From positions 1 through 7,481 of the forward strand of contig CAAGGB010000247.1 in assembly GCA_900769285.1 (NCBI GenBank): a DNA stretch of 7,481 nt. The letters are read 5' to 3'. The position numbers and the translations under genes are program-made. The stretch is from Victivallales bacterium. Its GTDB lineage: Bacteria > Verrucomicrobiota > Lentisphaeria > Oligosphaerales > Oligosphaeraceae. The notes below the pieces were generated by a model. It was not told the origin of the DNA. It saw only the letters and a program-made list of their open reading frames with translations, and did not search any database. This document shows positions 1-5,224 of the stretch, in pieces; positions within the stretch are counted from its first letter, which is position 1, and every line of letters starts with the position of its first letter.

Positions 1-45
1 ATCTAAGCACACAGGCAAGCGGGCAGGGCGCGGCGGCGGCGAGTC

Positions 46-92
46 GCCCCCACCCGGCCAAAAAAGGCCGGGTGGGGGCCGCGCGATTTTTT
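46..92 (+). terminator. Strong hairpin with T-run; terminator of an upstream gene or DGR-associated cruciform
   Basis: Bases 46-59 and 66-79 form a perfect 14-bp GC-rich stem around a loop of six A (60-65). A run of six T (87-92) follows, but it starts 7 nt after the stem instead of directly at its foot. The simplest reading is an intrinsic terminator for a gene ending left of the window; bases 1-6 read ATC TAA in one frame, which could be that gene's end. In known DGRs a short GC-rich hairpin often sits just 3' of the variable repeat and helps retrohoming, so this could instead mark the end of the missing target gene. Bases 1-45 show nothing else recognisable. Confidence 0.6.
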
Positions 93-172
93 GCCTACGA
101 GTTATCAACAGGTTAAGCTAAATGATAAATAAAAGCTAATATAAGAAAGCTATTAACACAGGTTATTGTTCT
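93..172 (+). promoter_or_regulatory. AT-rich leader and probable promoter of the DGR operon
   Basis: This 80-nt stretch is strikingly AT-rich next to the GC-rich genes and lies directly upstream of the HRDC gene. Sigma70-like pairs can be drawn: TTAAGC (113-118) with TAATAT (137-142), 18 nt apart, or TTATCA (102-107) with TAAATA (126-131), also 18 nt apart. Neither is a strong match. The hexamer AAGCTA occurs three times (115-120, 133-138, 147-152). No good Shine-Dalgarno lies before the ATG at 173, so initiation may rely on the AT-rich, unstructured leader. The promoter assignment is inference. Confidence 0.4.
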
Positions 173-766
173 ATGGCATTCCGGATATTTTCAGCGCCGA
201 TACCGATGACGGATGAGGTGACGGCGGAGCTGAATGGTTTTCTGTCGCAGCATCGGGTGGTGAATGTGACGCAGTATCAGACGCAGGTGCGTGAGCAGCC
301 GTACTGCGTGTTTGTGGTGGAGTATGTGGGCGGTGCGTCGTCGGGGGAGACGTCGGGGCGTCCTTCAGGTGGTGCAGGTACTGGCAAGGGCGGTGAGCAG
401 GTGGATTATCGCGCGAAGCTGGGTGAGGTGCAGTTCACGGTGTACAATGTGATGCGGAAGTGCCGGAATTCGCTGGCTCAGGAGGCGGGAGTGAGCAACT
501 TCACGGTGATGACGAACCAGCAGCTCTGCGACATCGTGCTGCTGAAGCCGACGAGCGCGGCGGAGCTGAAGAAGGTGAATGGCGTGGGCGACAACCGGTA
601 CGCGAAGTACGGGGAGCGGCTGTTTGAGGCGTATCTGGAGGGCGTGGCGGCATCGAAGGAGGTCGAGGCGGCGTCGAAGGGAGCGGCGGCGGGTACGGGG
701 GACGAGTCGGCAGCGTCGGAGTCGGAGGGTTCGGAGTCGGATGCGTCGTCTGGGGCAGGTTTTTGA
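173..766 (+). CDS. HRDC-domain accessory protein of a diversity-generating retroelement
   Basis: The 197-residue protein has an N-terminal part (about 1-52, starting MAFRIFSAPI) of the kind seen in DGR-associated HRDC proteins. A Gly/Ser-rich linker (about 53-77) follows, then an HRDC (helicase and RNase D C-terminal) domain at about 83-156. Visible HRDC features are the helix at 87-104, the TNQQLCDIVLLKP segment (114-126) and the hairpin-helix VNGVGDNRYAKYG (135-147). The last 40 residues are low-complexity Ala/Ser/Gly/Glu. HRDC domains bind nucleic acid. In DGRs lacking an avd gene, an HRDC protein next to the reverse transcriptase is a known alternative accessory factor, probably helping RT or template RNA; that role is inferred here. 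No helicase or nuclease domain is present. The start at 173 keeps the conserved N-terminus; M12 (206) would cut it. The 3' end overlaps the RT gene by 26 nt, so the two are probably co-translated. Confidence 0.85.
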   Translation: MAFRIFSAPIPMTDEVTAELNGFLSQHRVVNVTQYQTQVREQPYCVFVVEYVGGASSGETSGRPSGGAGTGKGGEQVDYRAKLGEVQFTVYNVMRKCRNSLAQEAGVSNFTVMTNQQLCDIVLLKPTSAAELKKVNGVGDNRYAKYGERLFEAYLEGVAASKEVEAASKGAAAGTGDESAASESEGSESDASSGAGF

Positions 767-1736
767 CGAGCTGTGCTCGTATGGGAATTTGGTGCTGGCG
801 TTTGCGGGGGTGCAGCGAGGGCGTCGGTATCGGGAGGACATCCGTGCGTTTCAGGGGTCGCTGACGGAGGAGTTGGGTCGGCTGCGCACGGAGCTGCTGT
901 CAGGGACGTTTGCGTTTGGTGCGTATCGTCAGTTTCGGGTGTATGACCCGAAGGAGCGTCTGATCAGCGCGGCGCCGGTGCGTGAGCGGGTGGTTCACCA
1001 TGCGATCATCCAGGTGTGCGGGGAGCGTCTGGAGCGGAGTCTGATTGACGACACGTATGCGTGTCGGAAGGGGAAGGGGCAGTTTCAGGCGCTGGCGCGC
1101 GCGGAGCATTTCGCGCGTCACCACGAGTGGTCGCTGAAGCTGGACATGCGGCACTACTTTGACAGCATCGACCATGAGGTGATGCTGTCGGCGTTGCGGC
1201 GGCGTCTGAAGGACGCGCGGCTGCTGCGGTTGCTGGAGCAGTTGGTTCGGAGCTACGAGACGACGGCGGGGAAGGGAATGCCCATCGGCAATCTGACAAG
1301 CCAGTACTTCGCGAATCTGTATCTGGATCCGGTGGATCGGCTGGCGACGTCCGTGGGCGGACGCGGCTATGTCCGGTACATGGACGACATTCTGGTGTTT
1401 GGGGCGCACGAGGAGCTGCGGGGGCTGCTGCGGGAGGTCGGCGAGCTGGCGCGGAATCGGCTGCGTCTGGAGCTCAAGGGGGGAGGCTCGCTGCAGCCGG
1501 TGGCGCGCGGCGTCGACTTCCTGGGGTTCCGGGTGCGGCCGGGGAGTGTGACGCTGGCGAGGGACAGCCGCCGGCGGGTACGGCGGCGGGTTGGCTGGCT
1601 GCAGGAGGCGCTGGCGACGGGTCGGCTGACGGAGTACGACTACCAGTCGCGGCTGCAGGCGGTCTTCGCGCATCTGGCGCATGGCGACACGTGGCGCTTT
1701 CGGAGTGCGCTGGTGTCGCGGATGGATTTGCCCTGA
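741..1736 (+). CDS. DGR-type reverse transcriptase
   Basis: The 331-residue protein is a compact RT without an integrase, RNase H or maturase (X/HNH) domain, about the size usual for DGR RTs. Motifs in order: RVYDPKERLISAAPVRERVV (66-85, the fingers region shared by DGR and group II RTs), LKLDMRHYFDSID (132-144, motif A, catalytic D135), MPIGNLTSQYFANLYLDPVD (180-199, with the SQ that typifies DGR enzymes), YVRYMDDILVF (210-220, catalytic YMDD 213-216) and a GVDFLGFRV segment (257-265). All catalytic aspartates are intact, so it should be active. Family knowledge: DGR RTs copy a template-repeat RNA with frequent errors opposite adenine. The frame stays open upstream to 579, but that part is an Arg-rich shadow of the HRDC gene. 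The ATG at 741, with GGAGGG (724-729) and GGAG (733-736) upstream, begins the RT-like sequence. The template repeat lies about 42 nt downstream. Confidence 0.92.
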   Translation: MRRLGQVFDELCSYGNLVLAFAGVQRGRRYREDIRAFQGSLTEELGRLRTELLSGTFAFGAYRQFRVYDPKERLISAAPVRERVVHHAIIQVCGERLERSLIDDTYACRKGKGQFQALARAEHFARHHEWSLKLDMRHYFDSIDHEVMLSALRRRLKDARLLRLLEQLVRSYETTAGKGMPIGNLTSQYFANLYLDPVDRLATSVGGRGYVRYMDDILVFGAHEELRGLLREVGELARNRLRLELKGGGSLQPVARGVDFLGFRVRPGSVTLARDSRRRVRRRVGWLQEALATGRLTEYDYQSRLQAVFAHLAHGDTWRFRSALVSRMDLP

Positions 1737-1778
1737 CGGCCGTCGGGGCAGAAGGCACAGGGACATGGGGAACGGCTT

Positions 1779-1895
1779 CGCGTGATCCGCGGCGGCTCGT
1801 GGAACAATTCGTCCGGCAACTGCACGTCGTCGTATCGGAACAACAACAGTCCGGGCAACCGGAACAACAACATCGGCTTCCGCGTCTGCTGGTGT
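1779..1895 (+). repeat. DGR template repeat (TR)
   Basis: Read in the frame starting at 1779, this untranslated segment gives RVIRGGSWNN, then an Asn/Ser-rich stretch with NC, YRNNN and NRNNN, ending NIGFRVCWC. That is the layout of formylglycine-generating-enzyme-type C-type-lectin-fold variable regions used by many DGRs. Ten Asn codons (nine AAC, one AAT) account for most of the 25 adenines, all between 1785 and 1872. The flanks (1786-1802 and 1873-1895) contain no A. AAY codons mutated at both adenines can reach many residues but no stop codon, the known DGR design. An open frame continues to 2099, but it has only a GTG start and runs through the terminator, so I treat it as template, not gene. 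The adenine-free 3' end would be the IMH-like priming region. Exact borders cannot be set without the variable repeat. Confidence 0.85.
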
Positions 1896-1977
1896 CCCCG
1901 CAGCTCAATGGGATGGGCAATGGTCTCGTTGAACCGTCGCTGTGCCTGCTCTCCGCAAGGGGACAAACGGTCGGTGT

Positions 1978-2032
1978 GGCGCGGCGGCGCTGGTAGCCCG
2001 TGGGGCGAACGTGACGCCGCGCCCCTTTTTTT
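1978..2032 (+). terminator. Intrinsic terminator ending the DGR transcription unit
   Basis: GGCGCGGCG (1978-1986) pairs perfectly with CGCCGCGCC (2015-2023), followed after two C by seven T (2026-2032). An alternative, shorter stem uses GGGGCG and CGCCCC directly before the T-run. The T-run serves only rightward transcription, so it would end the DGR mRNA and template RNA. The stem could still slow leftward transcripts from the GH36 gene. Confidence 0.75.
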
Positions 2033-2046
2033 GCTCCTTTCTTTCA

Positions 2047-2066
2047 GTCCACAAAAGACACAAAAG
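2047..2066 (+). repeat. Copy 1 of a 20-nt A-tract repeat
   Basis: GTCCACAAAAGACACAAAAG here is identical to 7240-7259. The CACAAAAG unit occurs twice at 9-nt spacing (2050, 2059), followed by a degenerate third unit, so the A-tracts are nearly in phase with the helix and the DNA may be bent. It lies between the DGR terminator and the 3' end of the leftward GH36 gene. Function is unknown; it is likely a dispersed intergenic repeat. Confidence 0.75.
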
Positions 2067-2078
2067 GCTCAAAAAGAT

Positions 2079-4058
2079 TCAGGGTCGCGCGAGGAGTGAT
2101 TTGGCGTAGAGGAGGATTTTGGAGGAGCGTGGGGCGGGGAGGGTGATGGCGAGGGTCTGGAGCTGGGCGCCGGGGAGGGTGGTGATGGCGTCGCCGTCGA
2201 GATCCTGGAGGGTGTAGGTGGCGTTGGGGTCGATGGCGTCGAGGCGGAAGGTGCGGGTGGCGTCGGCGCTGTGGTCGCGGCGGAAGGCGATGATGGCGCC
2301 GTGGGCGTCGTCGAAGAGCTGATAGGCGCACCATTCGGCGGTGGAGGTGGAGTAGCCGGTGAGGGGATTGAAGTCGAGGGACATGTAGGGGAGGAGGCGG
2401 CGGGCGTCGTCGAGCATCTTACGGTACCATTGGCCTTCGTCGTCGGAGAGGGGGCGGCCGGGGATGGGTAGTCCGATGCCGGAGCCGATGGAGGAGCGGA
2501 AGAAGTAGGTGTCGCGGACGAGTCGTGGTTCGTCGAGGCAGGAGCAGGAGCCGTAGGAGTCGGCGTGGAGGGGAAGCCAGCGTGAGAGGGCGAGGGTGTG
2601 GAGCTGGGTGCCGAGAGGCTGGAAGTGGTAGAGTCCGTTGCAGAAGTAGTCGCTGCGGCACATGAGGGGGAAGGAGCGTCGGCACATCTGGTAGTCGAGT
2701 CGCCGTCCACCGGAGGCGCAGTTGTCGATGATGAGGTCGGGGAAGCGCTGACGGAGGTCATCGAGGAGGAGATAGAGTCCGTTGAGGTAGTGCAGTTCGG
2801 TGAGTCCGGCGCGTCCGGGCTCGTCGTGCAGGCGCCAGATGGGCCGTGGGACGGTGTTGAAGTCGATACGGAGGACCTGCATGTTGGTTTGCCGGATGTG
2901 GTCGGCGAGGATATCGGTGATGGCGTGGCGGGCGTCGGGGTTTCCGAGATTGAGGAGGTTATGGTCGTCGGGCTCGGCGGGCGGGAGCTGTTTGCGGAGG
3001 AAGAAGTCGGGGTGGTCTTTGAGGAGGTGAGAGTGTGCGGCGGCGCGTTCGAATTCGAACCAGGCGGAGAAGCCGAGTCCGGCGGTCTGCTGGGCCTCGT
3101 GGGCGAGTCCGGCGAGGCCGTGCGGGTAGAGGTTGGGGTTGGCGGACCAGTCGCCGACGATTTTGAACCAGGAGTCGAGCTGGCTGTGGTCGTCGAGGGG
3201 TGTGTCGGCGGTGCCGTTCCAGCCGGCGTCGATGGCGTAGACGTCGGCCTGGAGGTGATGGTTGCGGATGTTCTGGAGTCGTGCGGTGTGTTCGGCGGGG
3301 GAGAAGCCGCCCCAGGCGCGGAGGCAGAGTTTGCCGGTTTGGGGTTTGCCGTCGGTCTTGGGGGCGATGTAGTCGCGCATGAAGCGTCGGAAGTGTGTGA
3401 AGGCGCGTTTGGCGTCGTGTCCGGGGTCGTTGCAGGACCAGGGGACGAGGAGGCAGGAGGGGAGGGTGACGCGCTCGTGTGGCTTGAGGAAGAATTCGGC
3501 GTCGAGGAGGGAGGCTTCGGTGTGGAGTCCGCGGTTTGGGAGTCGTCGGAAGGCGGTTCGCCAGGAGCCTGACCAGCCGATTGCGAGGAAGACGCCGTGT
3601 GATGCGTCGAGCTGGAGGTTGAAGTAGGGCATGAATTCGGAGGAGGATCGTCCGGAGGAGGCGGCGAAGTCGGTGTCGCGGAAGGAGAATTCGGCGGTTC
3701 GTGGCATGAAGTCGTCGTAGGAGGCCTGGGAGCCGAGTGCGTAGTGGACGAGCGGGAACTGTCGTGCGGAGGGTGTGGTGTCGGGGGGGAGTTCGGGGAG
3801 GAGGTCGAGGTTGGCGAAGCGGAGGTTAGCGAAGGTCTCGGAGTTCTGGTCGGCGGTGTTTTCGAGTGAGAGCTGCCATTCGAGACCGAGGGTGTCGTGG
3901 AGAGTGAAGCGGAGCATGACGGCGACGCGGCGGTCGGGGGTGAGGGCGAGTCGGAAGGGTCCGCGGTCGTTGAGCTGGATTTGGCCGAGCTGCAGTGGTT
4001 CGCCGTGGTAGTCGATGGCGCAGGGGGTGTTCTGGAGGACGAAGGAGATGAGATCCAT
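2079..4058 (-). CDS. GH36-type alpha-galactosidase
   Basis: From the ATG at 4058 this is a 659-residue enzyme without a signal peptide, so probably cytosolic, hydrolysing terminal alpha-galactosides (or a related alpha-linked sugar). An N-terminal beta-rich domain (to about 240) precedes a TIM barrel (about 243-560) and a C-terminal beta domain. Family motifs, in this numbering: YAIDAGW (274-280), SAWFEFERA (331-339), LRIDFN with nucleophile D399, DNCASGGRRLD (445-455), and CRSDYF with acid/base D470. About 660-700 residues is normal for GH36. WFEFERA departs from the usual WFEPE, and FN follows the nucleophile where MN is typical, so substrate may differ. An ATG at 4097 would add 13 residues; I prefer 4058 because GGAG (4072-4069) lies 10 nt upstream and candidate promoters would leave almost no leader for 4097. 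The gene is divergent from proC and convergent with the DGR. Confidence 0.88.
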   Translation of the reverse strand: MDLISFVLQNTPCAIDYHGEPLQLGQIQLNDRGPFRLALTPDRRVAVMLRFTLHDTLGLEWQLSLENTADQNSETFANLRFANLDLLPELPPDTTPSARQFPLVHYALGSQASYDDFMPRTAEFSFRDTDFAASSGRSSSEFMPYFNLQLDASHGVFLAIGWSGSWRTAFRRLPNRGLHTEASLLDAEFFLKPHERVTLPSCLLVPWSCNDPGHDAKRAFTHFRRFMRDYIAPKTDGKPQTGKLCLRAWGGFSPAEHTARLQNIRNHHLQADVYAIDAGWNGTADTPLDDHSQLDSWFKIVGDWSANPNLYPHGLAGLAHEAQQTAGLGFSAWFEFERAAAHSHLLKDHPDFFLRKQLPPAEPDDHNLLNLGNPDARHAITDILADHIRQTNMQVLRIDFNTVPRPIWRLHDEPGRAGLTELHYLNGLYLLLDDLRQRFPDLIIDNCASGGRRLDYQMCRRSFPLMCRSDYFCNGLYHFQPLGTQLHTLALSRWLPLHADSYGSCSCLDEPRLVRDTYFFRSSIGSGIGLPIPGRPLSDDEGQWYRKMLDDARRLLPYMSLDFNPLTGYSTSTAEWCAYQLFDDAHGAIIAFRRDHSADATRTFRLDAIDPNATYTLQDLDGDAITTLPGAQLQTLAITLPAPRSSKILLYAKSLLARP

Positions 4059-4113
4059 AAGGGGTGGGCTCCGTGAGGCGTTGGTGGGGCTTGTCATCGC
4101 ATCGTTTGATGTA

Positions 4114-4168
4114 ATGATAGCAGGATGTGCTGAAGTGTGAAAGATAGCGTTTGTCGTGAGTTGTTCAA
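4114..4168 (-). promoter_or_regulatory. Candidate promoters for the GH36 gene
   Basis: On the minus strand, TTCACA (4141-4136) and TATCAT (4119-4114) are 16 nt apart. Further upstream, TTGAAC (4168-4163) and TATCTT (4146-4141) are also 16 nt apart. The stretch is AT-rich compared with its surroundings. The first pair would start transcription near 4107, giving a leader of about 50 nt to the ATG at 4058. Between them, 4100-4111 reads CATCGTTTGATG, with CATC and GATG as small inverted arms that could be an operator, though they are too short to claim. Confidence 0.4.
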
Positions 4169-4189
4169 GCCTGACTGCGAATTACATTA

Positions 4190-4303
4190 GTGAGTGTTCG
4201 AAAAGCATCCGCGCCCCGCAGCGAAGCGAAGGGGCGCCTGTCCCGACGGCGCCCTCGCCGTCGGGCGGAAAACGACTGGCCTCCGACCTTTTCGAACGCT
4301 CAC
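4190..4303 (+). mobile_element. MITE/REP-like hairpin element, copy A
   Basis: The ends form an imperfect 16-bp terminal inverted repeat (4190-4205 against 4288-4303, one mismatch, containing GTTCGAAAAG). Inside are two perfect hairpins: a 7-bp stem (4211-4217 with 4231-4237) and a 10-bp stem (4242-4251 with 4256-4265, loop CCCT). ACATTA occurs on both sides (4184-4189 and 4305-4310), possibly a target-site duplication offset by one base. A 59-nt core (4208-4266) is identical, in reverse complement, to 7411-7469. There is no transposase, so any movement would need a helper in trans. It sits in the divergent GH36-proC intergenic region and could also act as a transcription stop or mRNA-stabilising hairpin. 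Confidence 0.75.
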
Positions 4304-4322
4304 CACATTAAGGCCGACACGT

Positions 4323-4353
4323 GCGCCGGCCAGTTTTTGGGAAGGACCGGCGC
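4323..4353 (+). promoter_or_regulatory. Hairpin in the proC leader
   Basis: GCGCCGG (4323-4329) pairs with CCGGCGC (4347-4353) around a 17-nt loop that allows two more G-C pairs (4330-4331 with 4344-4345). No T-run follows, so it is not a standard terminator. No clear -35/-10 pair is visible between copy A and proC. A small open frame from ATG at 4370 (MIHDQKEQTER) ends at 4405 with its TGA overlapping the proC start as ATGA. This may be chance or a coupling leader; its own ribosome site is poor. Confidence 0.3.
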
Positions 4354-4401
4354 AGGCAGCAAGAGCAACATGATTCATGATCAGAAGGAGCAGACGGAAC
4401 G

Positions 4402-5202
4402 ATGAGGATATTCTTTGTGGGCGGTGGGAAGATGGCGACGGCGCTGGCGGCGGGGATTGTGCGGCAGGGGCTGTATCGTGCTGACGAGCTGTGCGGGTGC
4501 GATGTGAGCGAGGCTGCGCGCGCGGCGTTCACGGCGGCGACGGGTGTGGCGTGCGAGGCGGATGCGTCGCGGTGCGGGGAGGCGGAGACGGTGCTGCTGG
4601 CGGTGAAGCCGCAGGTGGCGGCGTCGGCGGTGGCGTCGTTGCCGTCGCTGCGTCCGGACGCGCTGGTGATATCGATTTGCGCGGGGATACCGCTGTCGCG
4701 GCTGTCGGCGTGGTTTGGTGGGAGGACGAACATCATCCGGGTGATGCCGAACACGCCGCTGATGGTGGGGAAGGGCGCGAGCTGCTATGCGCTGGGGTCG
4801 GGCGTGAGCGAGGCCGGCGGCGAGCTGGCGGGTCGTCTGCTGGGGGCGCTGGGCATGGCGCATCGTGTCGAGGAGTCGCAGTTGGACGCGGTGACGGCCT
4901 TGAGCGGCTCGGGGCCGGCGTATTTCTTCGAGATGGTGGCGGCGCTGACGGAGGCGGGGAAGGCGGTTGGGCTGTCGGAGGAGCTGTCGCTGGAGCTGAG
5001 CGTGCAGACGATGGTGGGTGCCGGCGAGATGCTGGCGCGTGGGCTGGGGACGCCGGACGAGCTGCGCGATGCGGTGACGTCGCCGCATGGCACGACGTTC
5101 GAGGGTCTTGAGGTCATGCGGAAGGCCGATTTCCGGACGCTGATGCGTCGGGTGGTCGAGGCGGCGCGTGACCGTTCGGTCGAGCTGGGGCAGGGACGAT
5201 AG
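4402..5202 (+). CDS. proC: Pyrroline-5-carboxylate reductase
   Basis: This 266-residue cytosolic enzyme carries out the last step of proline synthesis, reducing 1-pyrroline-5-carboxylate to L-proline with NAD(P)H. The N-terminal Rossmann fold shows FVGGGKMATAL (5-15), the cofactor-binding glycine loop, and LLAVKPQ (65-71). RVMPNTP (113-119) is the conserved substrate/cofactor segment. The C-terminal helical dimerisation domain carries the family signature: ALSGSGPAYFF (166-176), continuing to TSPHGTTFEGL (226-236). Length matches the family (about 260-280), with no missing motif. AAGGAG (4385-4390) lies 11 nt before the ATG. The glycoside hydrolase gene starts 22 nt downstream on the same strand, so the two may share an mRNA, though no functional link is evident. 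Confidence 0.95.
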   Translation: MRIFFVGGGKMATALAAGIVRQGLYRADELCGCDVSEAARAAFTAATGVACEADASRCGEAETVLLAVKPQVAASAVASLPSLRPDALVISICAGIPLSRLSAWFGGRTNIIRVMPNTPLMVGKGASCYALGSGVSEAGGELAGRLLGALGMAHRVEESQLDAVTALSGSGPAYFFEMVAALTEAGKAVGLSEELSLELSVQTMVGAGEMLARGLGTPDELRDAVTSPHGTTFEGLEVMRKADFRTLMRRVVEAARDRSVELGQGR

Positions 5203-5224
5203 AGCAAGAGGGAGAACGCCAAAC

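Larger units (their letters stand above)
1737..2032 (+). ncRNA. Putative template-repeat RNA with downstream structured spacer
   Basis: The interval between the RT stop codon and the terminator holds the TR and about 80 nt of spacer (1896-1977). In the well-studied Bordetella phage DGR, RNA beyond the TR is needed for priming and accessory-protein binding. Here the spacer can fold: ACCGT (1933-1937) pairs with ACGGT (1967-1971) and encloses a small stem (1951-1954 with 1959-1962) capped by GCAA, a GNRA-type loop. I see no separate promoter at 1737-1778, so the RNA may be the 3' part of the HRDC-RT transcript. The RNA's existence and ends are inferred. Confidence 0.45.

Noticed and set aside
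46..79. CRISPR or other array-type repeats near the left edge and across the window
   Set aside because: No regularly spaced direct repeats with unique spacers were seen; the only structure here is a single inverted repeat.
102..110. TTATCAACA, one base from a DnaA box
   Set aside because: It is a single imperfect box without clustered companions or origin-type genes, so it does not support a replication origin.
579..740. N-terminal extension of the RT frame
   Set aside because: It is an Arg-rich shadow of the HRDC gene in another frame; RT-like sequence and ribosome sites begin at the ATG at 741.
1782..2099. A 105-codon open frame with a GTG start covering the template repeat
   Set aside because: It reads through the spacer, the terminator and the A-tract repeat, has no convincing ribosome site, and its protein-like part is explained by the template mirroring a target gene.
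4190..4405. A 71-codon open frame ending at the proC start
   Set aside because: Most of it is translation of the hairpin element; only the small tail from 4370 could matter and it lacks a good ribosome site.
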